Assembly: GCF_000688255.1 (NCBI RefSeq)
Contig: NZ_JHYS01000006.1
Location: 140,300 to 204,299 of the forward strand
Reading direction: 5' to 3'
DNA: 64,000 nucleotides
Origin: Simplicispira psychrophila DSM 11588
GTDB lineage: Bacteria; Pseudomonadota; Gammaproteobacteria; Burkholderiales; Burkholderiaceae_C
Under the pieces are notes generated by a model. The model was not told the origin of the DNA and did no database searches. It saw only the letters and a list, made by a program, of their open reading frames with translations. Of the stretch, positions 54,886 through 64,000 are shown in pieces. Each line of letters opens with the position of its first letter. The first letter of the stretch is position 1. The translations under genes and the position numbers were made by a program.

Positions 54886-56223
54886 ATGAAGCCAGTTATC
54901 GCCTTGGTAGGGCGTCCAAACGTCGGTAAATCGACGCTTTTCAACCGACTTACTAAATCCAGAGATGCCATCGTGGCAGATTTTTCTGGTTTGACGCGTG
55001 ACCGACATTATGGTAATGGCAAGCAAGGGAAACACGAATACATTGTTATCGATACAGGTGGGTTTGAGCCCGATGCTGCGAGTGGTATCTATCGTGAGAT
55101 GGCACGGCAAACGCAACAAGCCGTTGCTGAAGCTGATGTGGTCATCTTTGTCCTGGATGCTCGCGCTGGTTTATCTGCACAAGACCACGATATTGGAAAA
55201 TATTTACGCCGTCTGGGTAAGCCGTGTGTATTAGCTGCGAATAAAGCTGAGGGTATGTTAGAAGGCGCACAGCTATCAGAATTTTATGAACTGGGGTTGG
55301 GGGCTGTTCATGCTGTTTCGGCTGCACATGGGCAAGGCATAAAGGATCTTGTCGAGTTAGCTTTTGAACCTCTTCACTTGCCTGATCCAGATGAAGAAGT
55401 GGATAGTCAAGATCAACATGTCATTAAATTGGCGGTGGCAGGACGTCCCAATGTAGGCAAATCCACATTGATCAATACATGGCTTGGAGAGGAGCGTTTG
55501 GTGGCATTTGATATGCCAGGAACCACGCGAGATGCTATATCTGTACCATTTGAACGGAACGGTCAACGTTTTGATTTGATTGATACAGCAGGACTTCGTC
55601 GAAAGGGCAAAGTCTTTGAAGCGATTGAGAAATTTTCCGTAGTAAAAACCCTTCAGGCGATTGAGTCTGCAAGTGTTGTTCTTTTATTGTTGGATGCCTC
55701 TCAAGGTGTGACTGACCAAGACGCGCACATCGCAGGTTACATTCTTGAGAGCGGGCGTGCTGTTGTAGTTGCAGTCAACAAGTGGGATGCAGTGGATGAC
55801 TATCAGCGTCAGATGTTACAGCGCTCTATCGAGACTCGCTTGCCTTTCTTGAAATTTGCAGCTCTTCATTTCATCTCTGCTAAAAAAAGACAAGGCTTGG
55901 CCCCGTTATGGCTTGCAATTTCACAAGCGCATAAAGCAGCAATGTGCAAGATGCCAACTCCGGTGTTAACACGACTTTTGCTGGAGGCAGTACAGTTTCA
56001 AAGTCCAAAGCGAGCGGGAATGTTCCGTCCTAAAATGCGCTATGCTCATCAAGGAGGTATGAACCCACCAGTGATCGTGATTCATGGAAACTCGCTTGAG
56101 CATGTAACTAATGCGTATAAACGATTCTTGGAAGGACGTTTTCGGAAAGAATTTTTCTTGGTTGGAACGCCTTTGCGCATCGAGATGAAGACTTCACACA
56201 ACCCTTTCTCAGACAAAGAGTAA
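54886..56223 (+). CDS. der: ribosome-assembly GTPase Der (EngA)
   Basis: A 50S assembly factor with two tandem G domains: GRPNVGKST near 7 and again near 186, DTGGFE and [11 protein letters not shown] as G3, NKAE and NKWD as G4, then the KH-like domain ([40 protein letters not shown]). The length, 445, is standard. Confidence 0.97.
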   Translation: MKPVIALVGRPNVGKSTLFNRLTKSRDAIVADFSGLTRDRHYGNGKQGKHEYIVIDTGGFEPDAASGIYREMARQTQQAVAEADVVIFVLDARAGLSAQDHDIGKYLRRLGKPCVLAANKAEGMLEGAQLSEFYELGLGAVHAVSAAHGQGIKDLVELAFEPLHLPDPDEEVDSQDQHVIKLAVAGRPNVGKSTLINTWLGEERLVAFDMPGTTRDAISVPFERNGQRFDLIDTAGLRRKGKVFEAIEKFSVVKTLQAIESASVVLLLLDASQGVTDQDAHIAGYILESGRAVVVAVNKWDAVDDYQRQMLQRSIETRLPFLKFAALHFISAKKRQGLAPLWLAISQAHKAAMCKMPTPVLTRLLLEAVQFQSPKRAGMFRPKMRYAHQGGMNPPVIVIHGNSLEHVTNAYKRFLEGRFRKEFFLVGTPLRIEMKTSHNPFSDKE

Positions 56224-56339
56224 CGGCTAGCATCCGAATATTCCTTTTTTACTAAAACGATTTCGGTATTGCACCAGGGGCATTCTTTACTATGGTAAGG
56301 TGTCTCTTTACAACAACAATTTTGAACACGGAGAATATC

Positions 56340-56594
56340 GTGAGCAATAAAAGTCAACTTCTTCAAGATCCATTTCTCAATGCTCTACGACGCGAGCATG
56401 TGCCAGTTTCAATTTATCTTGTAAATGGTATCAAGCTCCAAGGCCAAATTGAATCCTTCGATCAATATGTAGTGCTTTTGCGGAATACAGTTACTCAGAT
56501 GGTTTATAAGCATGCTATTTCGACTATCGTACCTGGCCGAGCTGTGAATTTTTCTACTGCTGAAGAATCTGAGCCTATAGAGGGTGGAGTCTGA
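56340..56594 (+). CDS. hfq: RNA chaperone Hfq
   Basis: It anneals small RNAs to mRNAs. The 84-residue protein starts at a GTG at 56340 after [33 protein letters not shown], Sm1 [20 protein letters not shown] and Sm2 [16 protein letters not shown]. Proximal-face residues (Gln8, Phe/Tyr, His57-like YKHAIS) are present. It forms hfq-hflX-hflK-hflC. Confidence 0.97.
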   Translation: MSNKSQLLQDPFLNALRREHVPVSIYLVNGIKLQGQIESFDQYVVLLRNTVTQMVYKHAISTIVPGRAVNFSTAEESEPIEGGV

Positions 56595-56658
56595 ATACGG
56601 TATTGAATAGCGTGCAGTGCATGATTGATATACGTGCTGTGGCTTAAGGCAGATTGAT

Positions 56659-57837
56659 ATGAGTGGATCAAATGTGGCCAGTCGTGTGGTAATTCCCGTC
56701 TTGCTTGTGGGTGTGGATTTAGGATTGCCTCAATTTGATGCAGATCTTGAAGAATTAGGATTGCTTGCACAAACCGCTGGTCTTACTCCGGTTGCGCGCT
56801 TGGTATGTAAACGTAAAGCTCCTGATGCTGCTCTGTTTGTAGGAAGCGGTAAAGCTGATGAAATTCGTGTTCTTGTAGAAATGCATGGAGCAGTTGAAGT
56901 TATTTTTGATCAGTCACTGAGTCCTGCTCAGCAGCGTAACCTTGAACGTCATTTGGACCTTCCTGTCAGTGACAGAACCCTTTTGATTCTTGAGATTTTT
57001 GCTCAGCGTGCACGTAGCCATGAAGGAAAATTGCAAGTTGAACTCGCGCGTCTACAGTATCTCAGTACTCGCTTGGTGAGGCGATGGTCACACTTGGAGC
57101 GTCAACGCGGCGGAATTGGTGCACGTGGTGGGCCTGGTGAAACTCAAATTGAGCTGGATCGTCGGATGATTAGTGAAAGTATCAAACGTACCCGTGAGCG
57201 TTTAAATAAAGTAAAACGTCAGCGAGCTACACAGCGACGCCAACGGGATCGGCGTGACACGTTTAATATTTCATTGGTTGGTTATACCAATACTGGGAAA
57301 ACAACCCTATTTAACTCTCTAGTCAAGGCTCGCTCTTATGCTGCAAATCAGCTTTTTGCAACCCTTGATACTACTACACGTCAATTATATTTGAGTGATG
57401 CGAATCGATCTGTCTCTTTGTCAGATACGGTAGGATTTATTCGTGATCTACCCCACAGTCTAATTAATGCATTTCAGGCTACATTGCAAGAAGCTATTGA
57501 TGCGGATTTGTTACTGCATGTTGTCGATGCGTCTAGTCCTAATTTAATTGAGCAGATTACCCAAGTGCAGCGGGTACTAGCTGAAATTGGAGCAGCAGAT
57601 GTTCCACAAATTCTGATTTTCAATAAATTAGATATGTTAGATTTTGCCAAACGGCCTTCACAACTGCAAGATAGCTATAAAATTACTGGACGTCAGTTGC
57701 AGCGTATATTTGTCAGTGCTCATAACGGCGAAGGCCTGGCAGAATTGCGCCAGCAATTGGCAGCAATAGTGGTGGCTGGTAAAGAATCTGATATAACCTT
57801 AGAGTCCGCTGCTGAATTTAAAGAGAACGACATTTGA
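56659..57837 (+). CDS. hflX: ribosome-splitting GTPase HflX
   Basis: It splits stalled 70S ribosomes. The 392-residue protein has the HflX N-terminal domain (LVCKRKAPDAALFVGSGKAD; FDQSLSPAQQRNLERHLDLP), GGIGARGGPGETQIELDRR, then G1 GYTNTGKTTL, G3 DTVGFI and G4 NKLD. Length is near that of E. coli. Confidence 0.96.
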   Translation: MSGSNVASRVVIPVLLVGVDLGLPQFDADLEELGLLAQTAGLTPVARLVCKRKAPDAALFVGSGKADEIRVLVEMHGAVEVIFDQSLSPAQQRNLERHLDLPVSDRTLLILEIFAQRARSHEGKLQVELARLQYLSTRLVRRWSHLERQRGGIGARGGPGETQIELDRRMISESIKRTRERLNKVKRQRATQRRQRDRRDTFNISLVGYTNTGKTTLFNSLVKARSYAANQLFATLDTTTRQLYLSDANRSVSLSDTVGFIRDLPHSLINAFQATLQEAIDADLLLHVVDASSPNLIEQITQVQRVLAEIGAADVPQILIFNKLDMLDFAKRPSQLQDSYKITGRQLQRIFVSAHNGEGLAELRQQLAAIVVAGKESDITLESAAEFKENDI

Positions 57838-57886
57838 TTGGGCACAATGCCGCTTCAGTCAATGTTTTTTGAGATCCGAGATTTGC

Positions 57887-59236
57887 ATGAATCAATCATT
57901 TCGCGCCCGCCGTTGGGCACTATTGCCTCAACGCTTGCGGGAGATGTTCAATCTGAACGATCCCCGCTGGGGTCGAGGTGATGATAGCTCAGACGGCAAC
58001 CGGCTAGAGCCTGAAAGGCCAGTCCAACAGTCACCGTCAGGTGATCGTCAAAAAGAGCCAAAACCAGGTGGACAGCCTCCAGATCTTGATGAACTCTGGC
58101 GAGATCTTAATCGTAAACTAGCCGGATTATTTGGTGGAAAAAATCCTCGAAGCCCCATCGAGGGCGGAAATAATGGTGGATTTCAGCCTGATATGAAAAA
58201 TGCAGGTGTTGGCGTAGGGTTAATTGCTGGTATTGCTGTAGTAATCTGGTTGGGTACGGGATTTTTTATTGTGCAAGAAGGCCAGCAGGCTGTTATTACT
58301 CAGTTTGGTAATTATAAAGGGACTGTCGGCGCTGGTTTCAATTGGCGTCTTCCATACCCAATACAACGCCATGAGTTGGTTTTTGTGACACAAATTCGAT
58401 CGGTTGATGTGGGGCGTGACAACATCATTAAATCAACAGGGTTGCGTGAGTCTGCCATGCTGACGGAAGATGAAAATATTGTTGAAATAAAATTTGCTGT
58501 GCAGTATCGGCTAAACGATGCACGTGCTTGGCTTTTTGAGAGTAAAAACCCTTCTGATGCGGTTGTGCAGGTTGCTGAGACTGCTGTCCGTGAGGTAGTA
58601 GGAAAAATGCGTATGGACACTGCATTGGCTGAAGAGCGAGATCAAATTGCGCCGCGAGTCCGCACTCTCATGCAGACCATTCTTGATCGATACAACATCG
58701 GAGTCGAGGTAGTAGGCATCAATCTGCAACAGGGCGGTGTGCGGCCCCCAGAGCAAGTGCAGGCAGCTTTTGACGATGTACTTAAAGCAGGCCAGGAGCG
58801 CGAGCGTGCAAAAAATGAAGCACAAGCCTACGCCAATGATGTCATTCCTCGTGCAGTAGGTTCCGCCTCTCGCTTAAAAGAAGAAGCAGATGCTTATAAG
58901 GCGCGTATTGTGGCTCAAACTCAGGGCGATGCGCAGCGATTTAGCGCTATTTTTACAGAGTATCAGAAGGCGCCTCGGGTGATACGTGACCGTATGTATC
59001 TTGAGTCTATGCAGCAGATATACAGTAATGTCACCAAGGTTCTGGTGGATTCACGACAGGGTGCAAATTTGTTGTACTTGCCATTAGATAAAATTATACA
59101 AGGAGTTGCTCAGCAGACTGAAGCAGCACCAACCTCTTCACTTCCATCTAGTGCGCCTGTTATAGCGCCTTCAATACTTTCGAATGACACTCGAACGCGC
59201 GATACTAATCGTACGCGTGATCGTGAGTCACGCTAG
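57887..59236 (+). CDS. hflK: FtsH protease regulator HflK
   Basis: A SPFH/band-7 inner-membrane protein forming the HflKC cage around FtsH. Of 449 residues, there is a Pro/Gly-rich cytosolic part (DPRWGRGDDSSDGNRLEPER), one helix (GVGVGLIAGIAVVIWLGTGF near 112-131) and the SPFH domain (EGQQAVITQFGNYKGTVGAG). The ATG at 57887 (MNQSFRARRW) was chosen over a TTG at 57869; MFNLNDPRWG is a further possibility. Confidence 0.93.
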   Translation: MNQSFRARRWALLPQRLREMFNLNDPRWGRGDDSSDGNRLEPERPVQQSPSGDRQKEPKPGGQPPDLDELWRDLNRKLAGLFGGKNPRSPIEGGNNGGFQPDMKNAGVGVGLIAGIAVVIWLGTGFFIVQEGQQAVITQFGNYKGTVGAGFNWRLPYPIQRHELVFVTQIRSVDVGRDNIIKSTGLRESAMLTEDENIVEIKFAVQYRLNDARAWLFESKNPSDAVVQVAETAVREVVGKMRMDTALAEERDQIAPRVRTLMQTILDRYNIGVEVVGINLQQGGVRPPEQVQAAFDDVLKAGQERERAKNEAQAYANDVIPRAVGSASRLKEEADAYKARIVAQTQGDAQRFSAIFTEYQKAPRVIRDRMYLESMQQIYSNVTKVLVDSRQGANLLYLPLDKIIQGVAQQTEAAPTSSLPSSAPVIAPSILSNDTRTRDTNRTRDRESR

Positions 59237-59245
59237 GAGCAGCAT

Positions 59246-60148
59246 GTGAACAGAGTTGGATTTATTGCATCTTCTCTTCTTGTAGTGCTAGCGCTTTTAA
59301 GCTCTATGCTATTTGTTGTAGATCAGAGACAATTTGGTATTGTTTACGCGCTCGGACAGATCAAAGATGTCATTGTTAAGCCTGGTTTGAATTTTAAGTT
59401 GCCGCCACCATTCCAAAATGTATCTTATTTAGATAAGCGACTATTGACACTTGATAGTACTGATACAGAGCCTATGCTGACTGCGGAGAAGCAGCGTGTA
59501 GTAATTGACTGGTATGTGCGTTGGCGTATCAGCGAGCCATCCGAATATATCCGCAATGTAGGCTTAGATGAAAATGCTGGTACTCTGCAACTCAATCGAG
59601 TAGTACGCAATGCCTTTCAAGAAGAAATCAATAAACGTACGGTCAAAGAGTTGCTTTCGCTTAAGCGTGAGCCACTGATGGCAGACGTAAAGCGCGAGGT
59701 TTTGGAGTCTGTGCGAGGCGCCAAGCCTTGGGGTATCGATGTGGTGGATGTGCGCATTACGCGCGTCGACTATGTAGAAGCCATTACTGAGTCTGTCTAT
59801 CGCCGTATGGAGGCGGAGCGCAAGCGTGTTGCAAATGAATTGCGTTCTACAGGGGCCGCTGAAGGTGAAAAAATTCGTGCAGATGCGGATCGTCAGCGCG
59901 AAATAACTGTTGCCAATGCTTACCGTGATGCGCAGAAGGTGAAGGGGGAGGGCGATGCTGAGGCTACGCGTGTGTATGCTGAAGCATTTGGTAAAGACCC
60001 ACAGTTTGCGCAGTTCTATCGCAGTCTTGAGGCCTATAAAGCCAGTTTTAGTAAAAAGGGGGATGTCATGGTTCTTGACCCCGCATCATCAGAGTTCTTT
60101 AAAGTTTTTCAAGGCTCAGTACCAATATCCGCTGTCTCGCGTAAATAG
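59246..60148 (+). CDS. hflC: FtsH protease regulator HflC
   Basis: The partner of HflK, 300 residues: a signal anchor (FIASSLLVVLALLSSMLFVV), SPFH core (QFGIVYALGQIKDVIVKPGL) and a long C-terminal helix (EAERKRVANELRSTGAAEGE). GTG start at 59246, 9 bases after hflK. In many relatives a small DUF2065 gene follows; none is seen here. Confidence 0.96.
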   Translation: MNRVGFIASSLLVVLALLSSMLFVVDQRQFGIVYALGQIKDVIVKPGLNFKLPPPFQNVSYLDKRLLTLDSTDTEPMLTAEKQRVVIDWYVRWRISEPSEYIRNVGLDENAGTLQLNRVVRNAFQEEINKRTVKELLSLKREPLMADVKREVLESVRGAKPWGIDVVDVRITRVDYVEAITESVYRRMEAERKRVANELRSTGAAEGEKIRADADRQREITVANAYRDAQKVKGEGDAEATRVYAEAFGKDPQFAQFYRSLEAYKASFSKKGDVMVLDPASSEFFKVFQGSVPISAVSRK

Positions 60149-60441
60149 TCTGGTGTTCTGCCGAGCTTTATTCTTGAGCGATTTTTTGACTTGTAGCCAA
60201 ATAATATATGCTATTTCGGCTATAGGCAGCTAATAAGGGGTGGTGATGCATGCTGATGCAGCTAAGACACCGCCATACTAGTTTCTGGCTTTTTCACTCT
60301 CCCTATATTGCTCCGGTTATACCGATGCCATGGCAGTACTGATATTGATTGTTAATGCCATTGCAGCAGACACTGCTGCAATGGCTGAGAGCGTTTCCCC
60401 TGACCAGTAGAATCATGTCTTCAACATCCCCCCATCTTTCC
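60149..60441. other. gap between hflC and hisZ with a 12-bp inverted repeat
   Basis: A 293-base gap with no coding frame that resembles DUF2065, the usual neighbour. GCCATTGCAGCA (60357-60368) and TGCTGCAATGGC (60374-60385) form a perfect hairpin with loop GACAC, 56 bases before the chosen hisZ start. There is no T run, so it is not a typical terminator; a regulator site is possible. Confidence 0.7.
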
Positions 60442-61590
60442 ATGTCTGCTTGGCTCCTTCCGGATCATATTGCCGATGTCTTGCCTTCTGAGGCCGGTCA
60501 CATCGAAGAATTGCGTCGCGGATTGCTCGACACAGCGCGCAGTTATGGGTATGAGCTGGTAATGCCGCCGTTACTGGAGCATTTGGAGTCATTGCTGACA
60601 GGCGCAGGTGAGGCGCTGGATTTGCAAACCTTCAAGCTGGTGGATCAGATTTCCGGCCGCATGATGGGCTTGCGAGCAGATACCACTCAACAAGTTGCGC
60701 GTATAGATGCTCATCTGCTCAACCGTCAAGGCGTTACACGCCTTTGCTATTGTGGACCAGCGCTGCACACATGGCCTGACCGTCCTCATGCAACCCGTGA
60801 GCCACTTCAATTTGGTGCTGAGATTTATGGATATGCAGGTGTTGAGGCCGACTTGGAAGTGTTGGAGTTGGCGTTGGCGTGCTTGCGTGTAGCAGATGTC
60901 CGTGATATCAGCGTTGACTTAGCTGACGTTCGTATAGTGCGCAGTTTGCTGGCAGGCGTACCAGTAGAGGCAGAGGTTTTACGTGAAGTTCATGCCGCCT
61001 TGGCTGTCAAAGATGCAAGTGAATTGGCTATCTTGACACGTGATTTTCCTGCGTCATCACGTGATGGTTTGCAGGCGCTGCTGCAGCTTTACGGTGATAA
61101 GTCTGTTCTTATTGAGGCTGAAAAAGCGCTGAAAAAGACGCCAGCTGTGCGCAATATGCTATCAAATTTAAAGTTGATTGCTGATCGTATTAGTGGTGCG
61201 TCAGTGACTTTCGATTTGGCTGATTTACGCGGATACGCTTATTACAGCGGGATGCGTTTTTCTGTCTATGCTAAGAGCGCGAGTGATACGTTAGTTCGTG
61301 GTGGCCGTTACGATGAAGTTGGAGCTGTCTTTGGTCGGAATCGGCCGGCAGCAGGGTTTAGCCTCGATTTAAAGCAATTAATTGACGCTGTTCCGAGACG
61401 TATTTTTAAGGCTGCTATTCGTGCGCCTTGGGCTGAGACTGTGGATGCTCGTGCTGCAATTGTGGCTTTGCGTGTCAGTGGTGAGACTGTGGTGTGCTCG
61501 TTGCCAGGATGTGGCCGAGAGGAAGATGATTTATTTTGTGATCGCGAACTGGTGTACGCCGATGGGCGCTGGATCGTGCAGGCCGTTTGA
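60442..61590 (+). CDS. hisZ: ATP phosphoribosyltransferase regulatory subunit HisZ
   Basis: A HisRS-like protein that activates short-form HisG in histidine synthesis; no aminoacylation. The 382-residue protein shows [60 protein letters not shown] and GLAYYSG-like [15 protein letters not shown]. The ATG at 60442 fits relatives; 60415 and 60349 are longer options. hisG is not here. Confidence 0.92.
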   Translation: MSAWLLPDHIADVLPSEAGHIEELRRGLLDTARSYGYELVMPPLLEHLESLLTGAGEALDLQTFKLVDQISGRMMGLRADTTQQVARIDAHLLNRQGVTRLCYCGPALHTWPDRPHATREPLQFGAEIYGYAGVEADLEVLELALACLRVADVRDISVDLADVRIVRSLLAGVPVEAEVLREVHAALAVKDASELAILTRDFPASSRDGLQALLQLYGDKSVLIEAEKALKKTPAVRNMLSNLKLIADRISGASVTFDLADLRGYAYYSGMRFSVYAKSASDTLVRGGRYDEVGAVFGRNRPAAGFSLDLKQLIDAVPRRIFKAAIRAPWAETVDARAAIVALRVSGETVVCSLPGCGREEDDLFCDRELVYADGRWIVQAV

Positions 61591-61605
61591 GCATTTGATA
61601 ATTGA

Positions 61606-62994
<1,389 letters not shown>

Positions 62995-63058
62995 CCTCCA
63001 AAGTGGAAGCGAGGGTTAAGTTGTTAAGTGTAATAAGCTATTAAATGAGGAGTGGGAA

Positions 63059-63583
63059 ATGTTGACGGAAGATGGCAAGCACTTGTACGTAAGCTACGAC
63101 GAATACCACAATCTGATCGAAAAATTGGCAATCAAGGTGCATCAATCTGGTTGGAATTTCGACACTATCTTGTGTTTGGCGCGGGGGGGAATGCGACCAG
63201 GAGACATTTTGAGTCGCATCTTTGATAAGCCTCTTGCCATCATGTCAACCAGCTCTTATCGAGCGGACGCAGGAACGACCCAGGGAAATTTGGACATAGC
63301 TCGATTCATCACTACACCCAACGGCGAAATTGCAGGTCGTGTGCTCTTGGTCGATGATTTGGCAGACTCAGGGCACACTTTACATGCAGTGATCGACATG
63401 TTGCAAACTAGCTATACACCAATCACCGAGTTACGCAGTGCCGTCATTTGGACTAAAGGGATTTCAAGTTTTACGCCTGACTACTCGGTCGAATTCTTGG
63501 CTACTAACCCATGGATTCATCAGCCGTTCGAGGCGTACGATGGCCTTAGTCCGGGTAAGTTGCTGGAAAAGTGGCGAGTGTAA
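63059..63583 (+). CDS. phosphoribosyltransferase, xanthine/hypoxanthine type
   Basis: A 174-residue type I PRTase. The PRPP loop is GRVLLVDDLADSGHTLHAVI near 94-113; FDTILCLARGGMRPGDILSR is the pyrophosphate loop. Next to purA, it probably salvages a purine base, but the base specificity cannot be read. AGGAG precedes the ATG at 63059. It is the last gene before the rRNA leader. Confidence 0.88.
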   Translation: MLTEDGKHLYVSYDEYHNLIEKLAIKVHQSGWNFDTILCLARGGMRPGDILSRIFDKPLAIMSTSSYRADAGTTQGNLDIARFITTPNGEIAGRVLLVDDLADSGHTLHAVIDMLQTSYTPITELRSAVIWTKGISSFTPDYSVEFLATNPWIHQPFEAYDGLSPGKLLEKWRV

Positions 63584-63845
63584 AATTTCCCCGAATTATT
63601 GTGCTATAGTTCTCCCTCTATCTTACACGCAAGGCTTTTTAGAGGTCATTGTGTGTAGAGCCAGGAGGTTGGTTTCAAAAGCCGGCAAGTGGCGGCTGCG
63701 AAAGCGGCGGGGAGAGAAAAGTTTTGGGTTTTGGAGGAAAGGGGTAAAAACCCGATGTATACTTCAAGGCTTGGCTGGAAACGATAGCTACTTCGGTAGT
63801 TGTAGTGTTCAGCGAAACGGCTAGAAAGTTTAAATAACCTTCTAG
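63584..63845 (+). promoter_or_regulatory. upstream region of an rRNA operon
   Basis: There is no gene here. An extended -10 (TGCTATAGT, 63602-63610) lies at the left. A small hairpin with a TTCG loop is at about 63786-63801. An A/T-rich stretch (AGAAAGTTTAAATAACC) next to the -35 could be an UP element. Confidence 0.45.
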
Positions 63846-63875
63846 TTGACAGGGATTAAAAAACTCTGTTAGAAT
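63846..63875 (+). promoter_or_regulatory. strong sigma-70 promoter, probably rrn P1
   Basis: A perfect TTGACA (63846-63851) and TAGAAT (63870-63875) are 18 bases apart. It is directly followed by the leader described next and has no coding frame, as expected for an rRNA operon promoter. Confidence 0.75.
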
Positions 63876-64000
63876 TCAAGGCTCAGCTGATCGCAGCTAA
63901 GCAGGCAGAAAAAAAGACCTCGGTCTTATAAATCTGTCAGGAACCTTAAAAATATACAGCCGATAAGCGTGGGCGTTTGAAGGCGATTGCCAAGTTCTTT
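63876..64000 (+). ncRNA. 5' leader of a 16S-23S rRNA operon (16S lies outside)
   Basis: It contains AAGAC/GTCTT around CTCG and ATACAGCCGATAAGCGTGGG, the sequence I know from upstream of 16S genes in Comamonadaceae. The mature 16S start is not reached before the window ends. Confidence 0.65.

Noticed and set aside
56269..56296. TTGCAC plus TACTAT before hfq as a promoter
   Set aside because: The spacing is 13 bases, too short for a sigma-70 promoter.

Overview
The window is 64 kb of chromosome from a betaproteobacterium, most likely a member of the Comamonadaceae (Burkholderiales). The evidence is the gene order surE-pcm-nlpD-rluD, the run ndk-rlmN-pilW-rodZ-ispG-hisS-bamB-der-hfq-hflXKC-hisZ-purA, the rplS-NUDIX-CbiB-like-rsgA-phhB-M48-orn block, the high-GC left part, and many short palindromes built on an AGCTACTAGCGCTT-like core. 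The genus cannot be read from the sequence. No insertion sequence, phage, CRISPR array or tRNA gene was seen. Almost everything is vertically inherited housekeeping DNA, interrupted by a few accessory patches.

Left part (1-31 kb, GC-rich). A TPR methyltransferase is cut by the left edge. It is followed by a wrecked acyl-CoA dehydrogenase locus, yceH, purN, an RsmB-type rRNA methyltransferase, rpmB-rpmG, trxB, ftsK-lolA-rarA and a DUF47-pit phosphate pair with a candidate Pho box. The operon rpsP-rimM-trmD is separated from rplS by a GDSL esterase gene on the opposite strand. Then come the NUDIX-orn block, a DEAD-box helicase with a Gly/Arg-rich tail, an AI-2E family permease, and two lipoprotein genes (one FlgO-like) converging on the flagellar master regulators flhD-flhC.

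Middle part (31-44.6 kb). It holds a mercaptopyruvate sulfurtransferase, a Rieske ring-hydroxylating oxygenase alpha subunit, xseB-ispA-dxs, two tandem orphan TRAP solute-binding proteins, a diguanylate cyclase, and surE-pcm-nlpD-rluD. rpoS is absent from its classical place after nlpD.

Right part (44.8-64 kb). scpB-rluB is followed by a long co-directional series for nucleotide supply, RNA modification, type IV pilus and cell shape, isoprenoids, outer-membrane assembly, GTPases, Hfq and membrane proteolysis control, ending with hisZ, purA and a phosphoribosyltransferase. Several neighbours overlap by ATGA or GTGA. Base composition falls markedly here and reaches an extreme in a 107-base AT-rich gap of three back-to-back palindromes between ispG and hisS. 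The window ends in what looks like the promoter and leader of an rRNA operon whose 16S gene lies just outside.

No new multi-gene system was found. The most interesting items are the palindromic repeats that hug stop codons and have become part of coding sequences (lolA, rarA, phhB), the esterase inside the ribosomal operon, the AT palindrome island, the rpoS-less nlpD locus, and hairpins lying at the predicted transcription starts of two genes.
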